Origin: Myxococcales bacterium
GTDB taxonomy: Bacteria > Myxococcota_A > Polyangia > Haliangiales > Haliangiaceae
Direction: 5' to 3'
Assembly (NCBI GenBank): GCA_016717005.1
Contig: JADJUF010000024.1
Location: 66,126 to 130,125 of the forward strand
DNA: 64,000 nt
The notes beneath the pieces are model-generated. The model worked only from the letters and a program-made list of their open reading frames with translations, did not search any database and was not told the origin of the DNA. A program made the translations under genes and the position numbers. Of the stretch, positions 45,301-53,451 are shown one piece after another (the first letter of the stretch is position 1; every line of letters starts with the position of its first letter).

Positions 45301-46599
45301 ATGACCGCGCCCGCGCTCCGCACCTCGCTCCCGCTCGCCGGCGACGCGCCCTGGCGCGCCTTCGCGACCCCGTCGTCGCTGCCGGCGTTCCGCCGCTACG
45401 TCCCGCGGCCCGGCCACCCCGACTGGGTCCGGCTCGACGCCGAGGCCCGGGCCCTGGTCGACGCGCTCCGGCCGGGGCTGGCGCCGCCGCGGCGCGGCCG
45501 GGCCGAGGTCCGTCGGCGGGCCCGGAGCTGGCGCACCGCCGCGAGCAACTACCTCGTCAACCGTCGCCGGGCGCGGGCCGGCCGCGAGGACCTGCGGCCG
45601 CTGTACTTCATCTGGACCACGCTCCGGCCGTGCAACTTCCGCTGCACCTACTGCGACGACCACCAGGGGGCGCGCTACCCCGAGCTCGACGGCCACGGCA
45701 AGCTCGACACCGCCGGCGGCCGCCGGCTGCTCGAGGTGATGCGGACCCGCACGCCGAGCGTGTACTTCGCCGGCGGCGAGCCGACCCTGCGCAAGGATCT
45801 GCCGGCGCTCGCGCGCGCGGCGCGCGACCTCGCGTACTACCCGATCGTCGTCAACACCAACGGCAGCCTGCTGCACCAGCTCTTGCCGCAGCTGGCGTGG
45901 TCGACGTTCCTGGCCGACGTCGACATCCTCGTGGTCAGCGTCGACGCGCTCGACCTGGCGACGCTGGCGCCGATGTGGCGGACCCGCCACCCCGAGGACG
46001 TCCTGCGCAACCTGCTGGCGCTGCGCGCGCTGGCCGCCGAGCAGCGGGTCAAGCTGATGGTCAACTGCGTGATCCAGGCCGGCCTGATCGACGAGGCCCG
46101 CGCGGTCGCCGACCTCGCCGACGATCTCGGCGTCTGGTTCTGTCCGGTGCCGCGCAACGTCGGCCCGCGGATCGATCCGGCGGTGCTGGCCGATCCGGCC
46201 TACGCGCCGTTCGTCGACGAGCTGATCGCGCGCAAGCGCGCCGGCGCCCGGATCGCCGGCTCGCCGCGGATGCTCGCGCGCCTGCTGCGGGCGGCGCCGC
46301 TCGACTGCCGGACCACGCTCAAGCCCCACGTCGATCACGACGGCCGGCTGGCGTGGCCGTGCAAGGCGACGATCGCGACCGCGCCGGTGGCGCTCGACGT
46401 GCTCGCGTTCGAGCACGTCGACGACCTCTACGCCGCCGCGACCGCGCAGATCGATCCGACCGGCTTCCACGGGCCCGGCCCGGGCCAGTGCGGCGGCGAC
46501 TGCAACTGGGCCCAGAACTACACCACCGACGAGTACGCCCACGGCCTGGCCCACCCGCTGCACCTGCTCGGCGAGCTCCGGGCGTTCGTGCGCCGATGA
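45301..46599 (+). CDS. Radical SAM protein with a C-terminal Cys-rich (SPASM-like) region
   Basis: A 432-residue radical SAM enzyme. The 4Fe-4S motif is RPCNFRCTYCDDHQG (C-x3-C-x2-C) at about residue 110, followed by YFAGGEPTLRKDLPAL, the SAM-binding GGE motif. Further cysteines in TTLKPHVDHDGRLAWPCKAT and GPGQCGGDCNWAQNY may bind an auxiliary cluster. The basic N-terminal 100 residues have no recognised domain. It sits between a TetR regulator (9-bp gap) and a membrane protein, suggesting modification of a lipid or peptide, but no precursor peptide gene is evident. Confidence 0.82.
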   Translation: MTAPALRTSLPLAGDAPWRAFATPSSLPAFRRYVPRPGHPDWVRLDAEARALVDALRPGLAPPRRGRAEVRRRARSWRTAASNYLVNRRRARAGREDLRPLYFIWTTLRPCNFRCTYCDDHQGARYPELDGHGKLDTAGGRRLLEVMRTRTPSVYFAGGEPTLRKDLPALARAARDLAYYPIVVNTNGSLLHQLLPQLAWSTFLADVDILVVSVDALDLATLAPMWRTRHPEDVLRNLLALRALAAEQRVKLMVNCVIQAGLIDEARAVADLADDLGVWFCPVPRNVGPRIDPAVLADPAYAPFVDELIARKRAGARIAGSPRMLARLLRAAPLDCRTTLKPHVDHDGRLAWPCKATIATAPVALDVLAFEHVDDLYAAATAQIDPTGFHGPGPGQCGGDCNWAQNYTTDEYAHGLAHPLHLLGELRAFVRR

Positions 46600-46621
46600 C
46601 CGCGCGCCAGGCCCGACCGGC

Positions 46622-47478
46622 ATGGACGCCTGGGCGATCCGGTTGGTGACGCCGCCCCCGGCGCGCGTCTCCAGGTCGGCGATCGCGCGTTCGCGATCGA
46701 CGCCGGGGCGATCGTCGTCGTCAGCGTCGCGATCTGCGTCGCGTCCGACCAGCTCGCGCTGATGACCGCGCTGGTCCCGGCGGTGATCGCCGCGCGGTTC
46801 GCGCTGCTGGCCGCGGTGCCGCGGGGGCGGCGCGCGCTCGGGCTCCCGGCCGAGGCCGTCTTCTTCGCGCTGTGCACCGTGGTCGGCGCGGTCAACGACT
46901 GGAACAGCGTCACCCGCCACCGCGTCTACGACTACCGCGTGCCGGTCGACCTCCCGAGCGTCAGCACGATCCCGCTGTGGATGTTGCTCTACTGGGGGCT
47001 GGTCCTGCGGTTCCTCGCGACCTTGTTCCGGTGGCGCCGCCTCGCGCTGCCACCGCCCGCAGCCGCGCACCCGGGCGCGCGGATCGCGGTGCTCCTGGCC
47101 TTGGTCGTGATCACCCGCCAGGCGGTCTACCGGACCTTCGCCGATCCGGTGTGGTCGTGGCTGCCGTTCGCGCTGGCGATCGCGGTCGCGGTGATCGCGC
47201 TGCGGCCCGGGCGCGCGCGCTTGCTCGTGCTGGCGGGGTTCGTGGTCGTCGGGCCGCTGGTCGAGGTGCTGTACATCCAGCTCGGGCACCTGCACGCCTA
47301 CCACCTCGGCTGGCTGGGCGGCGTGCCGGTCTGGATCGCGCTGTGGTGGGGCCTCGCCGCGCTGGTCTGGGACGACCTGTCGCGCCGGCTCCAGACGCGG
47401 TTGCGGTCGGCCGCGCCCGGCGCGGGCCGCGCGGCCGGGGCGCAGGCCGGTCAACCGTCGAGGCTGATGGCGCGGTAG
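46622..47478 (+). CDS. Multi-spanning membrane protein, reading frame broken once
   Basis: About 285 residues after restoring one base. ATG at 46622 gives MDAWAIRLVTPPP; the frame changes at the C run 46655-46659 and continues GARLQVGDRAFAIDAGAIVV and on to 47478. An internal ATG at 46762 would avoid the break but loses the first membrane helix. Six or seven hydrophobic helices alternate with short loops (LWMLLYWGLVLRFLATLFRW, GGVPVWIALWWGLAALVWDD), and NDWNSVTRHRVYDYRVPVDL is a striking polar loop. It probably works with the radical SAM enzyme just upstream. No family recognised. Confidence 0.6.
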
Positions 47479-47597
47479 CCGATGGCCTCGACCCGCGCGA
47501 GCTTGGCGCGGTTGCGCGCGAGCCAGGTCCAGACCGGGTCGGTCTGGGACTCGGGGTTGGCACCCGGTCGGCGCGCTCGCGCGGAACCCGCGATCGA
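47451..47597 (-). pseudogene. Possible coding remnant after the MpaB-like gene
   Basis: After the stop of the gene at 47598, the same frame stays open for 49 codons to a TGA at 47451-47453. It ends with protein-like sequence DPVWTWLARNRAKLARVEAI then GYRAISLDG. No ATG is available. It may be a gene remnant, a read-through extension, or chance. It overlaps the last codons of the convergent membrane-protein gene. Confidence 0.3.
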
Positions 47598-48830
47598 TCA
47601 GCGCGTGAAGGTCTCGACCGGGCGGTACTCGGCCGCGCGATCGCCCATGTGCCGCGCGAACCAGCGGGCCCGGCGTCGACGCGCGATCCGATCGGCGACG
47701 TCGTCGAGCGGCGGCAGCGCCCGCCGCAGGGTCTCGGCCGCGAACGTCAGCGGCGCCGGCGCCAGCACCGCCAGCGGCCACAGCCCGGCCGGCGGCAGCT
47801 GGTTCGCGGCGTAGGCCGGCGGTGGCAGGAACACCCGGGTGAAGCCGCGGTGCAGCCCGTGGCTCCACCACGCGGCGGCGCGCGCGCGCCACGGGCCAGC
47901 CTCGGGAGGCGTGAACGCCTCGACGTACGACTGGCACAGCTGGCGACCGTCGGCCCCGGCGGCGCGCGCGCCCTTGACCATCGTGACGAACGCGAGCTGC
48001 CAGCAGGCGCGCACGGTCGTCGGGAACCAGCGCGGGCGCACGCCCATCAGGTGGCCGACGTAGCGCCAGAAGTGCAGCATCGCCTCGATGTCGGCGGTGG
48101 TCGGGCGGTAGCCGAGCACGCGCAGGGCGTAGCCGGGCGCGAAGCTGCCGCCGAGGATCGTCAAGAGCGCGTCGGCCTGGCTGATCGGCACGCCCCACGC
48201 GGCCGCGTCCCACTCGGGGTGCGCGGCCAGCCGCCGGCGCACGAACACGTGCATCATGCGCACGCGCAGCGCCGACGCGCGGCCGGCGGCGCCGGGCGCG
48301 AGGCCGCCGGGCTCGGACACCGCGATCCAGAACGCGACGGTCTCGAGGAAGCGGCGCCGGGTCGAGGCCCCGGCGTAGGCGCCGGTCAACGCCAGCGGCT
48401 TGGCCACCGAGTTCTCGGCGTAGCCGGCCAGCGTGATCGAGCCGGCGAACCGGAACATGTCGGCGCCGTAGCGCCGGAACACCTTGGCGCCGTGGGCCAC
48501 GCGCGCGCGATCGAGCCACGGCGGATCGTCGTCGAGATCCGCGAACAGCGTGCGCAGCGACGCGGGCGCGTCGGCGGCGACGCCCGCGGTCAGGGCCTGC
48601 TCGAACTGGCGGCGACCGCCGGCGGGATCGCCGCCGAGGTAGAGCTCGTCGACGACGGCCTCGGCCAGCGGATCGGCGTCGTAGTACGCGGCCGCGAACG
48701 CGCGGACGACGTCGTCGGCCGGCGCCGGATCGAAGCCCAGGGCCACGCGGCCGAGCGCGCGCACGGCCCGGGCCCACGGGCGCGCGAGCTGGTCCCAGTA
48801 GCGGAACTCGGTCGGGGCCAGCGGCGCCAT
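47598..48830 (-). CDS. Oxygenase MpaB-family (DUF2236) protein
   Basis: A 410-residue protein of the DUF2236/MpaB family, related to the haem-b-type latex-clearing oxygenase Lcp. The hallmark region VFRRYGADMFRFAGSITLAG is followed by a helical core with RRRFLETVAFWIAVSEPGG, MMHVFVRRRLAAHPEWD and HFWRYVGHLMGVRPRWFPTT. Likely a haem-dependent oxygenase acting on a hydrophobic polymer or isoprenoid; substrate unproven. CATAGT lies six bases before the ATG. It converges with the membrane-protein gene. Confidence 0.8.
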   Translation of the reverse strand: MAPLAPTEFRYWDQLARPWARAVRALGRVALGFDPAPADDVVRAFAAAYYDADPLAEAVVDELYLGGDPAGGRRQFEQALTAGVAADAPASLRTLFADLDDDPPWLDRARVAHGAKVFRRYGADMFRFAGSITLAGYAENSVAKPLALTGAYAGASTRRRFLETVAFWIAVSEPGGLAPGAAGRASALRVRMMHVFVRRRLAAHPEWDAAAWGVPISQADALLTILGGSFAPGYALRVLGYRPTTADIEAMLHFWRYVGHLMGVRPRWFPTTVRACWQLAFVTMVKGARAAGADGRQLCQSYVEAFTPPEAGPWRARAAAWWSHGLHRGFTRVFLPPPAYAANQLPPAGLWPLAVLAPAPLTFAAETLRRALPPLDDVADRIARRRRARWFARHMGDRAAEYRPVETFTR

Positions 48831-48851
48831 GGCGCGACTATGCCAGCGCGG

Positions 48852-49754
48852 TCACGGCGTCGGGAACCGCACGCGGCTGATCGTGAAGCGCGCCTTGCCG
48901 CAGGTCGGCTTCGGCGGCGGCGCGGGCCTGGCGCCTGGCGGCCGCGTCGGCTGGGCGGCCGGGGGCTTGGCCTTGGGCTTGGGCGGCGCCACGTCGAGGT
49001 AGACGTACAGGACGTCGCCGTGGGGCGGGGCGATCTCCTTGGTCCAGCGGCAGTCGCCGGCCACGACCTCGAGCGCGTGCTTGCCCGGCGCGATCGGGAG
49101 CAGGTCGCCGAGCCGCTGGCTGCCCTGCCCGTCGATGAGGACCCTGGCGCGGCCGAGCCAGCCGCTGCCGCTGACGACGACGTTGCCGTCGACTCGCGGC
49201 GGCGGGTTGAGGCTGAACGACTGGGTGCGCGCGAAGTCGACGTCGTGGACCAGCGAGCGGAACGAGATCGGCGTGAGCGCGTCGAACCGGTGCGGCCCCG
49301 GCGGCAGCTCGACGAAGATCGGGGCGGGGCCGGCCTGGCGCACGCCGTCGATGAAGATGACCGCGTCCTCGGCCTTGCTGGTGATGTCGACCTCGCCGGG
49401 CGTGGCCTCGAGCTGCGCCAGGATCTTCTCGACCTTGGCGCGATCGGGCGCGGCCGGCGCCTGCTTGAGGTAGTCGCGGTACGCGCGGGCGGCGCCGCGG
49501 ATGTCGTGCTTGCGGCGCAGCACGTCGGCGAGGTTGAAGGAGACGCTCGGGTGGGGCGCGATCTTCGCGACGTAGCGGTAACGATCGATCGCGGTCGCGA
49601 GGTCGCCGGCCTGATCGGCGGCCTGGGCCTCGGCGAACGCGGTCCGCGCGGCCTCCTCGACCCGCGGCGGCAGCGGCGGCTCGTCGGCGCTGGCCGGCGC
49701 GGTCAGCGCGCCGAGCGTGATCGCGGTGAGGGCGAGGCGAGGGCAGCGCAGCAC
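48852..49754 (-). CDS. Exported TPR/PEGA-type protein
   Basis: A 300-residue exported protein. The signal peptide is cleaved near APASADEP; TPR-like helices follow (DLATAIDRYRYVAKIAPHPS, RGAARAYRDYLKQAPAAPDR), then a PEGA-like beta domain with EDAVIFIDGVRQAGPAPIFV and LPPGPHRFDAL, and a Pro/Lys-rich tail. PEGA proteins with TPRs are typical myxobacterial periplasmic or surface proteins. GTG start with TACCAT six bases before it. Function unknown. Confidence 0.72.
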   Translation of the reverse strand: MLRCPRLALTAITLGALTAPASADEPPLPPRVEEAARTAFAEAQAADQAGDLATAIDRYRYVAKIAPHPSVSFNLADVLRRKHDIRGAARAYRDYLKQAPAAPDRAKVEKILAQLEATPGEVDITSKAEDAVIFIDGVRQAGPAPIFVELPPGPHRFDALTPISFRSLVHDVDFARTQSFSLNPPPRVDGNVVVSGSGWLGRARVLIDGQGSQRLGDLLPIAPGKHALEVVAGDCRWTKEIAPPHGDVLYVYLDVAPPKPKAKPPAAQPTRPPGARPAPPPKPTCGKARFTISRVRFPTP

Positions 49755-49794
49755 CGGTTGATGGTAGCCGATAGCGGCGCGGACGCCGCCTCCA

Positions 49795-50200
49795 TCATCG
49801 CTCTTGCCAGGCCTGCGCGCGCCGCGGCCCCAGGCGCTGATCGCCGCGCCGCCTGGTGCGCCCGACGCGAGGCCTGCGCGCGCCGCGGCCCCTGGCGCTG
49901 ATCGCCGCGCCGCCTGCGCGCGCCGCGGCCCCAGGCGCTGATCGCCGCGCCGCCCGCGCCGCGGCCCCTGGCGCTGAGCGCCGCGCCGCCTGCGCGCGCC
50001 GCGGCCCCCGGCGCTGATCGCCGCGCCGCCTGCGCGCGCCGCGGCCCCCGGCGCTGATCGCGGTGCCGCCAGGCGCGCGACGCCAGGCCTGCGCGCGCCG
50101 CGGCCCCCGGCGCTGATCGCCGTGCCGCCAGGCGCGCCCGACGCCAGGCCTGCGCGCGCCGCGACGCCCGGCGCTGATCGCCGCGCCGCTCGTCCGCGAC
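49795..50200. repeat. Tandem GC-rich repeat array with irregular unit length
   Basis: GGCGCTGATCGCCGCGCCGC recurs, with TGCGCGCGCCGCGGCCCC between copies; spacing varies from about 36 to 61 bp (49833, 49894, 49934, 49970 and onwards), roughly nine copies. It lies between two divergent gene starts. No gene is supported in 49755-50213. Confidence 0.8.
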
Positions 50201-50213
50201 GCCCCGGAGCCTT

Positions 50214-50276
50214 GCCGTGATTTCGGACGGTTGTCTGTTTTGATGGAAATCAGCCGTGATAGCGGACGGACGTCTG
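50214..50276 (+). promoter_or_regulatory. Two direct copies of a 24-bp site upstream of the DUF4395 gene
   Basis: GCCGTGATTTCGGACGGTTG then TCTG (50214-50237) recurs as GCCGTGATAGCGGACGGACG then TCTG (50253-50276), 39 bp apart. Each contains CCG-N6-CGG. TACGGT (50278-50283) follows directly and ends six bases before the ATG, so the sites cover the expected -35 region. They look like regulator-binding sites; Rrf2-type binding is a guess. Confidence 0.6.
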
Positions 50277-50289
50277 CTACGGTGCGGAG

Positions 50290-50985
50290 ATGCAGCGCCG
50301 CGCCGACCCGTACCGCGACCTCGCCGTGATCGACAGCCGCGCGCCGCGGACCAACCAGACCATCGTCGCGATCGTCGCGTCGATCGCCGTCGCGACCGGC
50401 GCGTGGCCGCTGCTGGGGCTCCTCGCGCTGCAGCTCGCGATCGCCGTGCGGTTCGGGCGCCGCTACTGCCTGCCGTGTCGGCTGTACTTCGACGTGCTGC
50501 AGCCGCGCCTCGGCGAGGGGCCCCTCGAAGATTCACGCGCGCCGCGGTTCGCCAACATCATCGGCGCCGGCGTGCTGGCGATCGCGACCGGCGCCTACGC
50601 CGTCGGGCTGCCCACGGTCGGCGCGGCGCTGGGCCTGACGGTCGTGGCGCTGGCGACGGTGGCGGCGACCACCGGCCTGTGCGTCGGCTGCGAGCTGTAC
50701 AAGATCAGCGCGCGCCTGCGCGGCGTGCGCGGGGGCGCGATCGATCGGGTCGATCTCGCCGGCCTCGGCGCGGACCCGGGCGCGACCGACGTGGTCGTCA
50801 TGTTCACGCACCCGCTGTGCGGCGACTGCCAGCGCGTCCGTGCCGAGCTGGCCGCGAGCGGTAAGCCGGTGGTCTCGGTCGACGTGTCGCGCCGGCGCGA
50901 CCTGGCCAAGAAGTACGGCGTGACCCTGGTCCCGCTGGCGGTCGCGGTCGATCCGTTCGGCGTGGTCACCGCCCGGCTGCACTGA
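50290..50985 (+). CDS. DUF4395 membrane protein with a thioredoxin-like CxxC domain
   Basis: A 231-residue protein. The N-terminal half (about 1-145) is a DUF4395-like membrane domain: IDSRAPRTNQTIVAIVASIA and FGRRYCLPCRLYFDVLQP, with ATTGLCVGCELYKISARL at its end, containing CxxC pairs. The C-terminal 75 residues form a thioredoxin-like fold with VVVMFTHPLCGDCQRVRAEL, a CGDC active site, and GVTLVPLAVAVDPFG with the cis-Pro. DUF4395-thioredoxin fusions probably move reducing equivalents across the membrane. Two direct-repeat sites and TACGGT precede it. Confidence 0.78.
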   Translation: MQRRADPYRDLAVIDSRAPRTNQTIVAIVASIAVATGAWPLLGLLALQLAIAVRFGRRYCLPCRLYFDVLQPRLGEGPLEDSRAPRFANIIGAGVLAIATGAYAVGLPTVGAALGLTVVALATVAATTGLCVGCELYKISARLRGVRGGAIDRVDLAGLGADPGATDVVVMFTHPLCGDCQRVRAELAASGKPVVSVDVSRRRDLAKKYGVTLVPLAVAVDPFGVVTARLH

Positions 50986-51265
50986 GCGCCGGCGCAGCGC
51001 TCGCCGGCGCAGGGCGGCGCGTGCACCGCGGCGGACCGCGTCGGGGCCAGGCGGCGGTGATCGCTCGGAGCCGCGGTGACGTCAGCGCTGGCAGCGGCGC
51101 CGCAGGCAGGCTGGGCACGCTGGGCGAGCGTGGCTGCGCACGGACCGCGGCGGGGCCAGCGCCGCGGTGAACGCTCGGGGCCGCGGTGCCGTCGCCGATG
51201 GCGGCCGGGGCCAGCGGCGACGCGGACACGCTGGGCGAGCGCGGCGCGCGCGAACCACGTCGGGG
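50986..51265. other. Intergenic region with degenerate GC-rich repeats
   Basis: No gene supported. Imperfect repeats of GCTGGGCGAGCG, ACGCTCGGGGCCGCGGTG and GGGGCCAGCG occur. The IS remnant frame dissolves into this DNA. Confidence 0.4.
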
Positions 51266-51500
51266 CCAGCGCTTCGACCTCGGTGCTGATGGCGGTGGGT
51301 GAGGTCTTGGGCCGGCGCGACCGCTCACGGACCCCGCCCACGTCGCGGCCCGCGGCTTGATAGCGCTCGACCCAGGTGTACCCAGTCTGTCGGCTCACGC
51401 CGAAGCGCCGACAGAGCTCAGCCATGTTCACAAAGCCGCCCTCGGCCTCGTTCCACCGCCGCTCCCATTCGAGGACGAGCTTCGTCCGCTCCCTCGTCAT
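51266..51500 (-). pseudogene. IS481-type transposase remnant (N-terminal part)
   Basis: The frame from ATG at 51500 encodes an IS481/IS3-like N-terminal helix-turn-helix: MTRERTKLVLEWERRWNEAE, MAELCRRFGVSRQTGYTWVE and GVRERSRRPKTSPTAISTEV. It then loses family similarity after about 78 residues, and the catalytic DDE domain is absent. It is a decayed transposase. TGTCAAGGATGT-type sequences upstream look like the element end. Confidence 0.8.
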
Positions 51501-51551
51501 GTCGGTCGCTTTTCAGGGCATCGACGACGGTCGCCCCCCTGATGAATGACG

Positions 51552-51640
51552 CGTCAAGGATGTCCGTGGGCGAGTGCCCCAGCCTGTCCAGGGTGTCCTC
51601 GGACCGACCTGTCAAGGATGTATCAGGGCTGTACCCCCCC
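51552..51640. mobile_element. End of the IS481-like element
   Basis: GTCAAGGATGT occurs at 51552 and again at 51611, 59 bp apart, and TGTCAAGGATGTATCAGGG lies near the outer boundary. Repeated TGTCA-x-GATGT sequences upstream of the transposase are usual for IS481-group elements. No matching right end is seen, in line with truncation. Confidence 0.5.
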
Positions 51641-51702
51641 ACGACGCCCGGCGCGCGGGCTTGACGATTCGTTGCAAAATGCTATATATGCCATAATCAA
51701 AA

Positions 51703-51963
51703 ATGAGCACATTGCGACGCCCCCGCACGCCGATCCAGCTCACGCTTGATCAGGCGCGTCGCCCGACCGGGCACGGCGGCTGGCGTCCGGGCGCCGGCCG
51801 CAAGAAGCGCAAGGGCAGCTGCGCGCACCTGCCGCGCGTGCGGTTTCCGGCGTCGGTGCCGGTGCACGTGACGCTCAAGGTCGTCGGCGGCCTGCCGTCG
51901 TTTCGACGCCCGCCGGCCGACCTGACGGCCGACGCCCGACGTGACGGCCGACGCCGGACGTGA
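51703..51963 (+). pseudogene. RAYT (REP-associated tyrosine transposase) N-terminal remnant
   Basis: The first 66 residues are like the beginning of Y1-transposase/RAYT proteins: GHGGWRPGAGRKKRKGS, then FPASVPVHVTLKVVGGLPSF, comparable to the HPVHVT(L/M)R...LPSLR segment of that family. The frame then runs into simple GACG-type repeats and stops at 51963 without the HUH/Tyr catalytic region, so it is inactive. AT-rich TGCTATATATGCCATAATC just upstream is unlike the surroundings and may be the old promoter. RAYTs mobilise REP elements, and REP-like repeats occur at 16.3-18.2 kb. Confidence 0.65.
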
Positions 51964-52084
51964 CACGCCGGCGCCGCGGCGGCCGCCGCCCGACGCGACG
52001 CCCGACGCGCCGCCCGACGCGCCGCCCGACAGCCGACGCGCCGCCCGACACCCGCCGGTGCGCGGTGCGCGGTGCGCGACTCGC

Positions 52085-52771
52085 CTACGCCGCGGCGGGG
52101 CGGTCGCCGAAGATCGCGGTGCCGATACGCACGAGCGTCGCGCCGCAGGCGATCGCGACCGCGAAGTCATGGCTCATGCCCATCGACAGGTGCGGCAGCG
52201 GCGCCGCGGCGGTGGCGAGGCGATCGCGCAGCGCCCGCAGCGCGGCGAAGTGCGGGCGCGCGTCCTCGGGATCGTCGGTGGGCGGCGGCATGGTCATGAG
52301 CCCGTCGACGCGCACGCCCGGGACGGCGCGCAGCGCGGCGATCAGGGCCGGGGCGTCGGCGACCGCCACGCCGCCCTTGGTCGCCTCGCCGGCGACGTTG
52401 ACCGCGATCAGGATCGGCTGCACCGCGCCGGGCGCGACCCGCTTGCCCAGCTCGACGCCGAGCGCGAGGCTGTCGACCGCGTGGACGAGCGCCACTTGAC
52501 CTGCGATCTGGCGGGCCTTGTTGCGCTGCAGCCGCCCGATGAAGTGCCAGCGCGGCTGCGTAGCGACGGCGGCCTGCTTGGCGACCAGCTCCTGCACGTA
52601 GTTCTCGCCGAGATCGGTGGCGCCGGCGGCGATGGCCGCGTCGAGCGCGGCCACCGGGTGCAGCTTCGAGACGGCGACGAGGGTGACCTCGTCGGCGCGC
52701 CGGCCGGCGGCGGCGCAGGCGGCGTCGACCGCGGCCCGGGTGGCGCGATAGCGCGCGGCGACGTCGGTCAC
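52085..52771 (-). CDS. yggS: YggS-family pyridoxal phosphate homeostasis protein
   Basis: A 228-residue single-domain alanine-racemase-fold protein (YggS/PLPBP) that binds PLP and buffers its level. The PLP lysine lies in LVAVSKLHP (Lys36), with GENYVQEL, WHFIGRLQRNKARQ, GLMTMPPP and LSMGMSHDFAVAI as further signatures. GTG at 52771 overlaps the maf stop (GTGA), so the two form an operon. Size and motifs are those of the family. Confidence 0.92.
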   Translation of the reverse strand: MTDVAARYRATRAAVDAACAAAGRRADEVTLVAVSKLHPVAALDAAIAAGATDLGENYVQELVAKQAAVATQPRWHFIGRLQRNKARQIAGQVALVHAVDSLALGVELGKRVAPGAVQPILIAVNVAGEATKGGVAVADAPALIAALRAVPGVRVDGLMTMPPPTDDPEDARPHFAALRALRDRLATAAAPLPHLSMGMSHDFAVAIACGATLVRIGTAIFGDRPAAA

Positions 52772-53349
52772 GCGGGGTGCCCGAGCGCGAGGTGGACGGT
52801 CGCGGCGCCGGTCGCGCGCAGGAGCTCGACCACCTCGGCCAGCGGCAGGCCGGCGACGTTGGTGATCGAGCCGTGGACCGCGCGCACCAGCGCCGCGCCG
52901 ATGCCCTGGATCGCGTAGGCCCCGGCCTTGCCCTGCCACTCGCCGCTGGCGACGTAGTCGGCGAGCACGTCGTCGTCGTAGGCGCACATCTCGACGTCGC
53001 TGGTGACCGCGAGCGCGTGGTGGCGCGCGCCCTTGCGCAGGACCACGGCGGTCGTGACCTGGTGGGTGTGGCCGCGCAGCTGCCGCAGCATCGCGGCGGC
53101 GTGATCGGCGTCGTCGGCCTTGCCGAAGATCGTGCCGGCGAGGATCACCGTGGTGTCGGCGGCGAGGACCCAGTCGTCGGCGGTCGAGATCGCGTCGGCC
53201 TTGGCGGCCGCGACGCGCTCGACGTACGCGCGCGCGGCCTCGCCGGGGTGGACCGACTCGTCGACGTCGGCGGGGCTGACCGCGAACGAGACGCCGACCC
53301 GGGCCAGCAGCTCGCTGCGGCGCGGCGATGCGGACGCGAGGATGAGCAT
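52768..53349 (-). CDS. maf: Maf-family nucleotide pyrophosphatase
   Basis: A 193-residue Maf/YhdE-family protein that hydrolyses non-canonical or methylated nucleotides. Signatures are ILASASPRRSELLARVG, DESVHPGEAARAYVERVA, VLAADTTVIL and YDDDVLADYVASGEWQGKAG, ending AGLPLAEVVELL. ATG at 53349 is preferred because AAGG sits six bases upstream; a GTG at 53355 is possible. TATATA lies about eight bases farther up. It overlaps yggS. Confidence 0.92.
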   Translation of the reverse strand: MLILASASPRRSELLARVGVSFAVSPADVDESVHPGEAARAYVERVAAAKADAISTADDWVLAADTTVILAGTIFGKADDADHAAAMLRQLRGHTHQVTTAVVLRKGARHHALAVTSDVEMCAYDDDVLADYVASGEWQGKAGAYAIQGIGAALVRAVHGSITNVAGLPLAEVVELLRATGAATVHLALGHPA

Positions 53350-53400
53350 GCGCACCTTATATACAGCCGCGGCGCGGCCGCCGATAGCCGGCCGAAACGG

Positions 53401-53427
53401 CGACGAGCGCCACGGTGGCGCTCGTCG
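53401..53427 (-). terminator. Strong hairpin downstream of the zinc-ribbon membrane protein gene
   Basis: CGACGAGCGCCAC-G-GTGGCGCTCGTCG can form a 12-13 bp stem with a tiny loop. It lies 25 bp after the stop of the gene at 53452 on the same strand. Only a short TTT follows, so it is at best a weak intrinsic terminator. Confidence 0.6.
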
Positions 53428-53451
53428 AGGTTCACGGGGTGTGAGGGCCGG

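Noticed and set aside
44629..48777. A 1382-codon open frame on the minus strand, and similar giant frames at 12832-16311, 58142-62302 and 58871-62290
   Set aside because: They are antisense or out of frame to well-supported genes, Arg/Pro/Ala-rich, and lack family motifs; such frames are expected at this GC content. Only the real gene portions were kept.
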